In this document: positions 28,701-36,271 of the stretch, piece after piece
Position numbering within the stretch: position 1 is the stretch's first letter
Layout of the letters: the number at the start of each line of letters is the position of its first letter
Assembly: GCA_024231975.1 (NCBI GenBank)
Contig: JAAEQB010000118.1
Location: forward strand, 1-64,000
Direction of reading: 5' to 3'
Length of the DNA: 64,000 bases
Source of the DNA: Allobosea sp.
GTDB lineage: Bacteria > Pseudomonadota > Alphaproteobacteria > Rhizobiales > Beijerinckiaceae
The notes under the pieces: model-generated
Databases searched by the model: none
What the model was told of the DNA's origin: nothing
What the model saw: only the letters and a program-made list of their open reading frames with translations
Program-made: the position numbers and the translations under genes

Positions 28701-29325
28701 CGGCGAAGCGCGAGAGCGCAAAGCCGTGCAGGGAATAGTCCATGATCTCCTGGACGCCGGCCGGATTCAGGATCGGCATCATCCGGTCGACCAGCACGAA
28801 CTCGGTCTGGTGGGCATTGGTCGAGCTCTCGGCGGTGTGGTCGTCGCCGAGCAGGCAGAGCACGCCGCCATGGCGCGAGGTGCCGGCCATGTTGCCGTGG
28901 CGGAAGACGTCACCGGTGCGGTCGACGCCCGGGCCCTTGCCGTACCAGAGCGAAAAGACGCCGTCATATTTGCCCTCGCCGGAGAGCTCGGCCTGCTGCG
29001 TGCCCCAGATCGCGGTGGCGGCGAGGTCCTCGTTGAGGCCGGGCTGGAAGACGATGTTGGCGGGCTTGAGCTGTTTGCCGGCGCGGGCGAGCTGCTGATC
29101 GAGCCCGCCGAGCGGCGAACCGCGATAGCCGGAGACGAAGCCGGCAGTGTTCAGGCCCGCGCGCCGGTCGCGCTCGTGCTGGACCAGCAGCATGCGGGCG
29201 ATGGCCTGCGTCCCGGTGAGGAAGATCTGCTGCTTGGAAAGGTCGTATTTGTCGTCGAGCGCGACTGCTCTCAGCTCCGGCTCGTTCGCCGTGCTGTCCT
29301 GCGAAGTCTGCTGCGTACCGGCCAT
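25771..29325 (-). CDS. Indolepyruvate ferredoxin oxidoreductase family, fused IorAB-type
   Basis: A 1184-residue enzyme that oxidatively decarboxylates 2-oxo acids (aryl- or branched-chain pyruvates) to acyl-CoA, passing electrons to ferredoxin. The N-terminal pyrimidine domain (GFVSGYRGSPLGGLDQQL) is followed by the thiamine-diphosphate domain (GDGTYTHSG, YNDAVAMTGGQQ), an iron-sulfur region (CEGCGDCGVKSNC, SNCNKDFSCVKGFC) and the gamma-type domain (GVGGTGVVTIGAILG). This single-chain form is typical of aerobic proteobacteria. GGGAGGT precedes the ATG. It is monocistronic by position. Confidence 0.95.
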   Translation of the reverse strand: MAGTQQTSQDSTANEPELRAVALDDKYDLSKQQIFLTGTQAIARMLLVQHERDRRAGLNTAGFVSGYRGSPLGGLDQQLARAGKQLKPANIVFQPGLNEDLAATAIWGTQQAELSGEGKYDGVFSLWYGKGPGVDRTGDVFRHGNMAGTSRHGGVLCLLGDDHTAESSTNAHQTEFVLVDRMMPILNPAGVQEIMDYSLHGFALSRFAGVWVGLKCVKDNIESTASVDGSIDRVSIAIPDDFVMPPGGLSIRRELDFLDQEKRLHLHKRAAILAYLRANKLNQTILSGGKAPRIGIITVGKSYLDVRQALEELGLDEVRANDLGIRLFKIACPWPLDPQELKAFAEGLDLVMVVEEKRSLIEVQLREELYGTAHQPMVIGKKDEQGEWLFPVHGALDPNDIAIALGARLLQYRDDPTLRARLEEIAAAQGRLAEAIEVAKRTPYFCSGCPHNSSTVVPEGSRAYAGIGCHYMVQWMDRDTTGFTQMGGEGANWVGEAPFSKRGHVFQNLGDGTYTHSGSLAIRWAVASGVNITYKLLYNDAVAMTGGQQAEGHLSPDQMARQVAAEGVSRIAVVSDDPDKYPAGTLWPPGTTLHHRDDLDAIQRELATASGVSLLLYDQTCATEKRRRRKRGAYPDPDKRVMVNELVCEGCGDCGVKSNCVSVQPLETEFGRKRQIDQSNCNKDFSCVKGFCPSFVTVHGARPKKAEPRTMDASALGASDLPEPKVPALDRNFAVVVTGVGGTGVVTIGAILGMAAHLEGKGCGMIDMAGLAQKGGAVFSHVRLAPTPEEIHAIRVAAGQADLVLGCDLTVTGSKKVLGAIRQGRSAVVVNTAESMPGDFTRNADFSLPTERLKRSIVSTAGRDATHLVDATAAATTFLGNAIAANMFMLGYAWQFGAVPLSRASLLRAIELNGEAVAMNKQAFELGRRAAHDPAALSSALAEAKAPTEARQLSEGLDEIVARRVDFLTGYQNAAYAARYRELVEKVRAKEASILPGQNALAEAVARYLFKLLAYKDEYEVARLYSDGAFRKQLAATFEKDSATGQPLRLEFHLAPPLLAKRDSNTGLPRKISFGPWMLGAFGLLAKLKGLRGTAFDVFGYTAERRTERKLIADYEALIAEILGKLSPQNHALCVALAAIPEKIRGFGHVKERHLIAAKAEEAELLKRLRDGSAEALAMPRAAE

Positions 29326-29395
29326 GGCCGACCTCCCGACGATCGCATATCCATCGACTATAGGGACCGGTAGCGCCGGTCTCCAATTCGTTATT

Positions 29396-29459
29396 ACGTC
29401 AGCAAGGCTGTCATAACTGACGTGATATCGTCAAATCACTCTGGGGTGATTCCAGAGTG
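29396..29459. promoter_or_regulatory. Two inverted repeats between the oxidoreductase and metal-transport genes
   Basis: In the 279-base divergent gap, ACGTCAG (29396-29402) is mirrored by CTGACGT (29417-29423), and CACTCTGG (29437-29444) by CCAGAGTG (29452-29459) with a 7-base loop. There is no T-run beside either, so they do not look like terminators. They may be regulator sites for the DUF1007/NicO pair or for the oxidoreductase. Which gene they serve is not resolved by sequence. Confidence 0.5.
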
Positions 29460-29604
29460 GCGATGCCGCCTGCGCCGCGATTTGGCCGCCTTTGCGGGCG
29501 ATGCCGGCGGGGCTCTCGGCACGAGATTGCAAGGGTATGCGCGCAAGGCGCGTTTTTGTATGAAGGCTCGGCCGGATTCGCCGCAGATTCGAGGAAATTG
29601 CCGC

Positions 29605-30255
29605 GTGCCGCGATACTCGACGCTTCTGACGCTGTTCGCCGCGATTTCGGCCTGGCTCGGCTTTGCCTTGCCGGCGCTGGCGCATCCGCACGTCTTCGTG
29701 ACCTCGCGTACCGAAATCCTTTATGACGCCAGCGGCGCGGTGAAGGCGCTGCGCCATCGTTGGAGCTTCGACGAGGCTTATTCGGCCTATATGGTCCAGG
29801 GCCTCGACAAGAACGGCGACGGCAAGATCACTCCGGACGAATTGACCGAGCTCGCCAAGGTCAACATGGAATCGCTGCCCGATGTCGGCTTCTTCACCAT
29901 CGCCAAGGCGAACGGCAAGGTGCAGGAGTTCGGCACGCCGAGCGAGGCCTCGCTCGCCTACGAGAACAAGATCCTGACGCTGACCTATACGCTGCCGTTG
30001 AAGACACCGGCCACGGCCAATCGCTCCTTCGGCATCGAGGTCGGCGATCCCACCTATTTCGTCGCCTTCGAGATCGGCGAGGAGGCAGATGCGGTGGCGG
30101 CGCGCGATGCGCCCAAGGGCTGCATCGTTCGGATCATGCGCCCGCCCAAGCTCGACGCGGCGACGCAGCAGCGCCTGGCGCAGGAAGACATCACCGCGAC
30201 TCCTGACATGAGCGCCTATCAGGTCACCACGCGGGCGCTGGTGGCATGTCCCTGA
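29605..30255 (+). CDS. DUF1007 family periplasmic protein
   Basis: A 216-residue protein with a signal peptide (about residues 1-24, ending ALPALAHPHVF). DUF1007 proteins begin the mature chain with HPHVF, likely a metal-binding site. It also carries an EF-hand-like loop, DKNGDGKITPDE. I choose the GTG at 29605 because GAGGAA lies 7 bases upstream; an in-frame ATG at 29560 would add residues before the signal peptide. It overlaps the NicO gene by 10 bases. DUF1007 with NicO is a recurrent pair linked to nickel, cobalt or zinc handling. Confidence 0.88.
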   Translation: MPRYSTLLTLFAAISAWLGFALPALAHPHVFVTSRTEILYDASGAVKALRHRWSFDEAYSAYMVQGLDKNGDGKITPDELTELAKVNMESLPDVGFFTIAKANGKVQEFGTPSEASLAYENKILTLTYTLPLKTPATANRSFGIEVGDPTYFVAFEIGEEADAVAARDAPKGCIVRIMRPPKLDAATQQRLAQEDITATPDMSAYQVTTRALVACP

Positions 30256-31262
30256 GCGCGCCCGCCGCGTCGGGCCTGCCGCTCTGGCCGCGCCGGCTGC
30301 TCGTCGCGCTGCTGGCGCTGGCTCTGGTCGCCGGTGCGCTCGGGCTGATCGCCTGGCTGACCAGCCTCTATTTCCCGCCGCCGCCTCCGCCGCCGCGCAA
30401 CCCGTTCGGCACGGCGCTGCCGCGCGAGGCGCTGCCGGCGACGACCGGTATCGGCGCAGTCATTCTCGCCTGGCAGTCGAGCTTCTACCGCGAGCTGACG
30501 GCGACGCTGAAGGCGATCGCGCAATCGCCGGCGGCATTGCCCGGCCTGCTCGGGCTCGCCTTCGCCTATGGCGTCTTCCATGCCGCCGGGCCCGGCCATG
30601 GCAAGGCGGTGATCTCCGGTTACATCGTCGCCGACAACCGCAGCCTGAAGCGCGGATTGGCGCTCTCCTTCGCGGCGGCGCTGGTGCAGGCGCTGGTGGC
30701 GATCGGGCTGGTCGGCGCGCTGACGCTGGCGCTGAACGCGACGGCCAAGACCATGGCTTCGACCACCTGGGTGATCGAGCAGGGCAGCTTCGCATTGGTC
30801 GCGCTGGTCGGGCTCTATGTGCTCTGGCGCAAGGCAGGGAATCTCGTTGCGCTCGGCGGCGGTGCGGCGCATGACGCCGCAAGCTGCGACCATGTCCATA
30901 TGCCCGGCGCCGAGGAGGTCTCGCGCCTGCGCTCATTCCGCGAGATGGCCGGTATCGTGCTGGCGGCGGGCCTGCGTCCCTGTGCCGGGGCGCTGATCAT
31001 CCTCGTCTTCGCCAATGCGCAGGGCCTGCTCTGGGCCGGCATCGCCGCGACCTTCGCCATGGCGCTTGGCACGGCGCTGACCACCGGTGCGCTGGCGGCG
31101 CTGGCGGTGTTCTTCAAATTCGCGGCGTTACGCTTCGCCGGCGGCGGTTCGCTGAAAGGAGCCCGGATCATCGCCGGGCTCGAAGTGCTCGCGGCCGCCT
31201 TCGTCGCGGTGCTGGGCGCGGCGCTGTTCTTCGGCTTGTGGGCGGCCGGGCAGGGGAGTTGA
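30246..31262 (+). CDS. NicO-family nickel/cobalt transporter
   Basis: A 338-residue membrane protein of the NicO/RcnA superfamily. Diagnostic segments are FHAAGPGHGKAVISGYIVA and GLRPCAGALIILVFANAQG. A stretch of seven prolines (about residues 41-47) follows the first helix, and a His/Cys loop (ASCDHVH) near residue 216 may bind metal. It overlaps the DUF1007 gene, which supports joint function in nickel or cobalt movement. Direction of transport cannot be read; members act as importers or exporters. A cobalt-dependent nitrile hydratase at 5920 gives the cell a need for cobalt. Confidence 0.9.
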   Translation: MSLSAPAASGLPLWPRRLLVALLALALVAGALGLIAWLTSLYFPPPPPPPRNPFGTALPREALPATTGIGAVILAWQSSFYRELTATLKAIAQSPAALPGLLGLAFAYGVFHAAGPGHGKAVISGYIVADNRSLKRGLALSFAAALVQALVAIGLVGALTLALNATAKTMASTTWVIEQGSFALVALVGLYVLWRKAGNLVALGGGAAHDAASCDHVHMPGAEEVSRLRSFREMAGIVLAAGLRPCAGALIILVFANAQGLLWAGIAATFAMALGTALTTGALAALAVFFKFAALRFAGGGSLKGARIIAGLEVLAAAFVAVLGAALFFGLWAAGQGS

Positions 31263-31342
31263 GCTTCTCTTGGCCTTTGCAGCTCCTCGGCAAGGTCCGA
31301 GTTACGCCTCGTCCCTGCCTGAAAGGAGCGGAGATCCCGCAC

Positions 31343-32041
31343 TCACCAATCGATCGGCTCCTCCCCCTTCGCCTTCAGCCAGTCATTCGCCTGGCTGAAC
31401 GGCTTCGAGCCGAAGAAGCCGCGCCGCGCTGACAGCGGTGAAGGATGGGCGCTGGCGATGACGAGATGCCTGCTCTCGTCGATCAGGGCGCGCTTGGCCT
31501 GCGCCGGTAATCCCCAAAGCATGAACACGACATGCGGCCGCCGCTGCGAGACGGCAGCGAGGATCGCGTCCGTCACCGCCCGCCAGCCGAGCTTGAGATG
31601 CGAGCCGGCCTGCGTCGCGCCCTCGCGCACCGTCAGCGCGGTGTTGAGAAGCAGCACACCCTGCTTCGCCCAGTCGGAGAGATCGCCCCTGGCGGGCGCG
31701 GCGAGGCCAAGGTCCTCGGCCCGCTCCTTGTAGATATTGACCAGCGAGCGCGGCAGCGGCGTTGGCCCGACATAAGAGAAGGCGAGCCCGTTGGCATGGC
31801 CGGGCGTCGGATATGGGTCCTGGCCGAGGATGACGACACGCACCTGGTCGAGCGGCGTCAAGGCGAGCGCCGCCAGGAAGCGCTCCGGTGACGGAGCGAC
31901 GACATGACCGGCAGCGCGCTCGGCATCGACGGCGGCGCAGGCACGTGCCACCGTCCCGTCGCGGAAGATGGACAGATCGCGCCAGGAAGCGGAAGCGGGC
32001 GCGACCAGGAAGGCGTCGAGCGCCGTGCTGAAACCGCTCAC
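31343..32041 (-). CDS. ung: Uracil-DNA glycosylase, family 1
   Basis: A 232-residue enzyme that removes uracil from DNA. The water-activating loop GQDPYPTPGHANGLAFS holds catalytic Asp75 (GQDPY at 73-77), and the leucine/minor-groove loop is HPSPLSARRGFFG near the C-terminus. The start is a GTG at 32041 that overlaps the TGA of the upstream 5'-nucleotidase (GTGA), so it is probably translated by coupling. Length matches the family. Confidence 0.96.
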   Translation of the reverse strand: MSGFSTALDAFLVAPASASWRDLSIFRDGTVARACAAVDAERAAGHVVAPSPERFLAALALTPLDQVRVVILGQDPYPTPGHANGLAFSYVGPTPLPRSLVNIYKERAEDLGLAAPARGDLSDWAKQGVLLLNTALTVREGATQAGSHLKLGWRAVTDAILAAVSQRRPHVVFMLWGLPAQAKRALIDESRHLVIASAHPSPLSARRGFFGSKPFSQANDWLKAKGEEPIDW

Positions 32042-33558
32042 TTCAGCACGGCCCGCCCCTCGACCTTGGCCTCGACCATGCCGAGGCGGCGGATATAGAC
32101 CATCACCTCGTTCGCCATCAGCTTGCCGTCGGTCAGGCCGATCAGCGTCTTGCCGCGGCCAAGCGCGGTGTAGCCGTCGCCGCCGGTCAGCATGAAATTG
32201 TTGGTGGCGACAGTGTACTTGCCGGCCGGATCGATCTCCTTGCCGTCGACCTTGACGGAGGTGACGCGCGAGCCCTGCGGCTGCTTGAGGTCGGCCTCGA
32301 AGGTGAGGCCCGACACCACCGGGAAGCGGCCGGAGCCCTGCGGCGCATCGCGCAGGCCGTTCTCGATCGCGTCCTTCACATCCTTGCCGGTGATCTCGAC
32401 CATGGAGGTCGCATTGCCGAAGGGCAGTTCGCTCAGAACGTCGCGCCGGGTCAGCTTGTGGCCGACGGGGTATTGCTTGTTGGCGCGGATGCCGCCGGCA
32501 TTGGTGATGGCGAGCTGCGCGCCCGTCGCCGCCTTGATCGCGTCGGCGATGAGGTTGCCGATCGCTGTCTCCTGGGTGCGGATCATGGCCGTGCGGGAAT
32601 CGAGCGGGGCGGCCAGCGTCCCGATCTCGATATCGAGCTCCTTCGACAGCTCGGTCTCGTAGCCCTTGACGATGGCGGCGACCTCGGGGTCGGGCGTCGC
32701 GGCACGGCTGTCGTTGACGCGGAAGGTCGGCGTCCACTCGACCTTGCGATTGGCACCCTCGCCCGAAGCCTTGGCCGCGATGTCGATCGCGGTAACGTAA
32801 TTGCCCTCTTCGTTCGACTCGACCATCACCACCTTGCCGTCATAGGCGATGGCGAGGTCATGGTCGTGGCCGGTGAGCACGATGTCGACCACGCGCGAGC
32901 GCACGATCTCGTAGTCCATCGCCCGGTCGGCATGCACCACCGCGACGAGGATGTCGGCGCCCTCCCCCTTCAGCTTGCGCGCTTCGCGCCGCAGCGCCTC
33001 CATGGTCGAGGAGAATTTCAGGTCGCCGGGATTGGAGAGCTGCGGCGTCGGGTCGAAGGTCGTGCCGATGACGCCGACCTTGATGCCGCCGAGCTCGAAG
33101 ATCTGCGAGTCCTTGTGGCCCGGCAGCGGATTGCCGGCGGCATCGCGCAGATTGGCCGCGAAGGTCGGGTAGGTCTGGGCGGCGGCGAGCTTGAGATAAT
33201 TCTCCTTGCCGAAGTCGAACTCGTGATTGCCGGGCACGAAGACGTCGATGCCCATCTTGTTCTGCATCGCGACGATATGGGCGCCCTGGTCGAAGCCCGA
33301 CATCAGCGAGGGCGAGTAGCAGTCGCCGGCATGGCAGAACAGCACCGGCACGCCGCGCGCGCGCTCGGCCTTGGCGATGCCAGCGGCCCGGGCGAAGCCG
33401 CCTTTGCCCTTGTCGTCGCTCATCTTGTAGATGTCGTTGACCAGCAGCAGCGTGAAGCTCGCCGGCGGCGTCTGCGCCTTCGCGACCGGCGCGGTGGCGG
33501 CAAGGGCTGCGGGAGCGCCGAGAACGCGAAACGCGTGGCGGCGGGTCATCTTGGTCAT
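32038..33558 (-). CDS. 5'-nucleotidase / UshA-like metallophosphoesterase, probable Tat substrate
   Basis: A 506-residue periplasmic enzyme. The N-terminus MTKMTRRHAFRVLGAP has the twin arginines of a Tat signal, ending near AKAQTPP. A calcineurin-like domain follows with LLVNDIYK, GDCYSPS, VPGNHEFDFG, VHADRAMDYE and GHDHDLA. It is joined to the C-terminal 5'-nucleotidase domain (AIGNLIADAIKAATGAQLAITNAGGIRA, VATNNFMLTGGDGY). It should release phosphate from nucleotides or related esters. The ATG at 33558 has AGGGG upstream; a TTG at 33591 would add 11 residues. It overlaps ung. Confidence 0.9.
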   Translation of the reverse strand: MTKMTRRHAFRVLGAPAALAATAPVAKAQTPPASFTLLLVNDIYKMSDDKGKGGFARAAGIAKAERARGVPVLFCHAGDCYSPSLMSGFDQGAHIVAMQNKMGIDVFVPGNHEFDFGKENYLKLAAAQTYPTFAANLRDAAGNPLPGHKDSQIFELGGIKVGVIGTTFDPTPQLSNPGDLKFSSTMEALRREARKLKGEGADILVAVVHADRAMDYEIVRSRVVDIVLTGHDHDLAIAYDGKVVMVESNEEGNYVTAIDIAAKASGEGANRKVEWTPTFRVNDSRAATPDPEVAAIVKGYETELSKELDIEIGTLAAPLDSRTAMIRTQETAIGNLIADAIKAATGAQLAITNAGGIRANKQYPVGHKLTRRDVLSELPFGNATSMVEITGKDVKDAIENGLRDAPQGSGRFPVVSGLTFEADLKQPQGSRVTSVKVDGKEIDPAGKYTVATNNFMLTGGDGYTALGRGKTLIGLTDGKLMANEVMVYIRRLGMVEAKVEGRAVLK

Positions 33559-33711
33559 CGGCGCGAACCCCTGCGGTTTTGATTTCGACAAAGACTAGCA
33601 AGAGCCTAGCCGGCTTGCGAGACCCCTGCTTCCGCAGTGTCGCACCCCGTACGGCCCGACTGGACGAAAACCGTAACTCGTCTAAATCACAGCCGAACGA
33701 AAGCGGATGTG

Positions 33712-34749
33712 ATGAACCTCAAGCCGAGTTTGCCGCCCGACCACGCCACCATCAAAAGCGGCCGCATCGGCGTGCTCTTGATGAATCTCGGCACGCCCGA
33801 GGGCACGAGCTACAAGCCGATGCGGGCCTATCTCAAGGAATTCCTCTCCGACCGCCGCGTCATCGAGGAACCGCGCTGGAAATGGTGGCCGATCCTCAAC
33901 CTGATCATCCTGTCGACGCGCCCCGGCCGCAAAGGCAAGGACTACGCGACGATCTGGAACAAGGAGCGCAATGAAGGCCCGCTCAAGACGATCACGCGCG
34001 CGCAGACCGAGAAGCTCGCCGAGCGGCTGGCGGGCGATACCGATGGCCGCATCACCGTCGACTGGGCGATGCGCTACGGCCTGCCGGATGTGAAGAGCCG
34101 CCTGAAGGCGCTGCTCGCGGAAGGCTGCGACCGCATCCTCCTGGTGCCGCTCTATCCGCAATATGCCGCACCGACCTCGGCGACCGCCTGCGACCAGGCC
34201 TTCCGCGCCCTGATGGAGATGCGCTGGCAGCCGACAGTGCGGGTCGCCCATCCCTATTATGCCGACCCCACCTATATCGACGCGCTCGCCGCCTCGATCC
34301 GAGCCTCGCTCGGCAAGCTCTCCTTCGAGCCCGAGGTGATCCTCTGCTCGCTGCACGGCATGCCGAAAGAATACCTACTCAAGGGCGATCCGTATTACTG
34401 CCAGTGCGCCGTCACCGCCCGGCTGCTGCGCGACAAGCTCGGCCTCTCGGAGGAGCGCTTCCGCCTGACCTTCCAGTCGCGCTTCGGGCCGGACGAGTGG
34501 CTGCAGCCCTATACCGACGAAACCGTGAAGGCGCTGGCGCAAGGCGGCACCAAGTCGCTGGCGATCGTCGCGCCCGGCTTCTCGGCCGATTGCCTGGAGA
34601 CGTTGGAGGAACTCGACGGCGAGAACCGCGAGATCTTCCTGCACAATGGCGGCAAGGACTTCGCCTATCTGCCCTGCCTCAACGATTCCGAGGAGGGCAT
34701 GCAGGTGATCGAGGCGGTGGTGCGCCGGGAGCTGATGGGCTGGGTGTGA
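33712..34749 (+). CDS. hemH: Ferrochelatase
   Basis: A 345-residue enzyme that inserts Fe(II) into protoporphyrin IX to make heme. Family motifs include GVLLMNLGTPEG at the N-terminus, AMRYGLPDV, ILLVPLYPQYA, the metal-site histidine in CSLHGMPKEYL, FQSRFGPDEWLQPYT, and APGFSADCLETLEE. The start at 33712 is preferred over 33637 since the family begins shortly before GRIGVLL and AGCGGA lies upstream. It is convergent with the hydrolase gene 10 bases away, with no obvious terminator. Confidence 0.95.
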   Translation: MNLKPSLPPDHATIKSGRIGVLLMNLGTPEGTSYKPMRAYLKEFLSDRRVIEEPRWKWWPILNLIILSTRPGRKGKDYATIWNKERNEGPLKTITRAQTEKLAERLAGDTDGRITVDWAMRYGLPDVKSRLKALLAEGCDRILLVPLYPQYAAPTSATACDQAFRALMEMRWQPTVRVAHPYYADPTYIDALAASIRASLGKLSFEPEVILCSLHGMPKEYLLKGDPYYCQCAVTARLLRDKLGLSEERFRLTFQSRFGPDEWLQPYTDETVKALAQGGTKSLAIVAPGFSADCLETLEELDGENREIFLHNGGKDFAYLPCLNDSEEGMQVIEAVVRRELMGWV

Positions 34750-34758
34750 GGTAGGGCG

Positions 34759-35658
34759 CTATCCCACCACGAAGCGCGTCACGCTCTCCACCACCTGCTT
34801 CGCCTGCAGGATGCGCCGGTGGCCGAGCCCGCTGGTCTCCTGCAGCGTCACGAACGGCCCGGCCGCCGCCAGCGCCTGCGCGTGGTGGAAGTCCAGCTCG
34901 CGATCCTGCCGGTCATGGATCACCAGGGTCGGCAGGCCGATCGCCTCCAATTGATCGCCGCCCTCGAAGGCCTCGACCGGATTGCCGGCGACACTGTGGA
35001 TACGGCGCTCCAGCGCCGCCTGGCCGCGGCGCCCCAGCCCGATCGTCGCACCGAAATTGCGGGTGATCGTCGTCACCGAGGACGGTGCCGCGACCAGAGC
35101 GAGCCGGTTCGCCTTGACCCGCGGCTGGCCCGGCACGCTGCGGGCAAGGCCCGCCAATGTGATCGCCCCGCCGAAGGAGTGCGCCACGATTGCATGCACC
35201 GGCGCGAAGACGCGCGTCACGGCGGCGAGCGCTGCGACGCCGAGCGGAATGTTGAGCTCGGCCCCGGTCGAAGCACCATGCGCCGGCATGTCGAAGGCGA
35301 CGACGCGAAAACCCTGCGCCAGCAAGGGCTGCACGAAAGCGGTCATGAACGCCGCCTCGCTGTTCCAGCCATGCAGCAGGATCACCGTCGGTGCCGGAGC
35401 ATCGCCATCTTGCAAGCGAGGCTCAGGTTCGAACAGATAGGTGCTGACCGTCCCGCACGGGTAGGACACCGCCTGCCTGATCGCCGGCTCCAGCCGGGAA
35501 CGGGCGGCGACGATCGCCTTGCCGGTCCGGCTCTGTGGTCCCGGCGGGCGCGGCGGGGTACAGAAGAGCTTGAAGGCGGCGCGCCCGGCCGTATGCGGGG
35601 CGATAAAACTGCCGATGCGGACGAGAGGACGAATGACGCGAAGCGCTGTGCCGGGCAT
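34759..35658 (-). CDS. Alpha/beta hydrolase
   Basis: A 299-residue serine hydrolase of the alpha/beta fold. The oxyanion-hole region is ILLHGWNSEAAF, the nucleophile elbow VAHSFGGA, and the acid and base lie near VIHDRQDRELDF and GLGHRRIL. The start at 35658 (MPGTALRVIRP) has AAGG about 9 bases upstream. It is divergently arranged with a MarR-family regulator whose paired palindromic sites lie in the short gap, so it is the likely target of that regulator. Substrate unknown. Confidence 0.88.
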   Translation of the reverse strand: MPGTALRVIRPLVRIGSFIAPHTAGRAAFKLFCTPPRPPGPQSRTGKAIVAARSRLEPAIRQAVSYPCGTVSTYLFEPEPRLQDGDAPAPTVILLHGWNSEAAFMTAFVQPLLAQGFRVVAFDMPAHGASTGAELNIPLGVAALAAVTRVFAPVHAIVAHSFGGAITLAGLARSVPGQPRVKANRLALVAAPSSVTTITRNFGATIGLGRRGQAALERRIHSVAGNPVEAFEGGDQLEAIGLPTLVIHDRQDRELDFHHAQALAAAGPFVTLQETSGLGHRRILQAKQVVESVTRFVVG

Positions 35659-35675
35659 GATCGGAAACCTTGTTC

Positions 35676-35710
35676 GTTCAGCCTTGAACAATTATGTTCA
35701 GCAATGAACA
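35676..35710. promoter_or_regulatory. Tandem palindromes, probable MarR operators
   Basis: GTTCA-GCCT-TGAAC (35676-35689) and TGTTCA-GCAA-TGAACA (35695-35710) are two inverted repeats of one motif, TTCA-N4-TGAA. Their centres are exactly 20 bases apart, about two helical turns. They fill the 45-base gap between the hydrolase and MarR genes, and the second overlaps the MarR ATG. The layout suits autorepression with control of the divergent hydrolase. Confidence 0.72.
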
Positions 35711-36270
35711 AAATGCAAGAGCCGATTTCCGCAACCGAGGCTGAGGGCTGGAGCACCGCGCGGCTGCCCTGGGATCTGCCGCGTTTCAAGAACTGGCTCG
35801 CGGTGGCGCGCATGCACCAGCTCTGGAAGAAGGTCTTCTCCGAGGCGCTGGCGCCGCTCGGCATCCAGCTCGCGCATTACGACGTGCTCGCCAACGTCTT
35901 CCGCACGCCCGGCCTGACCCAGCAGCAGCTCGCCGAGAAGCTTCTGGTCGGCCGCAGCGCCATGAGCATGCTCCTGCCCGAGCTTGAGCGGCGCGGCCTG
36001 ATCGAGCGTCGCAACGACGAGGCCGACCGGCGCGTGCGCCGGCTCTGGCTGACGCAGGACGGCGAGGTCCTGACCCGCAAGGCGCTGGCGATCCACGCCG
36101 CCCGGATCGAGGCGATGATGGGCGTGCTCAGCGACGAGGAGTGCAACGCCGTCGGTACGATGATGTGGCGGGTCGTCGGCTATCTCGAAGGCAAGCCACC
36201 CCGCGAGCTGTCATCAGACGCTCGCAAAGGCACGCTTGAACCGAACGCCCCGACTGGGCCGGAGAGCTGA
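35704..36270 (+). CDS. MarR-family transcriptional regulator
   Basis: A 188-residue winged-helix regulator with LGIQLAHYDVLANVF, the recognition helix LLVGRSAMSMLLPELERRGLIERR and wing DEADRRVRRLWLT. The start is at 35704 or the ATG at 35713; neither has a ribosome binding site, and the first lies inside a palindromic operator, so the transcript may be leaderless or poorly translated. It ends one base before the SPFH gene's ATG (start 36272), whose ribosome binding site lies within the MarR coding end, suggesting co-transcription with SPFH/NfeD. Confidence 0.9.
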   Translation: MNKMQEPISATEAEGWSTARLPWDLPRFKNWLAVARMHQLWKKVFSEALAPLGIQLAHYDVLANVFRTPGLTQQQLAEKLLVGRSAMSMLLPELERRGLIERRNDEADRRVRRLWLTQDGEVLTRKALAIHAARIEAMMGVLSDEECNAVGTMMWRVVGYLEGKPPRELSSDARKGTLEPNAPTGPES

Positions 36271-36271
36271 G

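Noticed and set aside
29326..29604. Cobalamin or metal riboswitch upstream of the DUF1007/NicO pair
   Set aside because: No B12-box-like segment or compact multi-stem layout is visible, only two simple inverted repeats.
34819..35703. Long N-terminal extension of the MarR protein
   Set aside because: The extension is antisense to the alpha/beta hydrolase and passes through the divergent promoter; the MarR domain begins at 35704.
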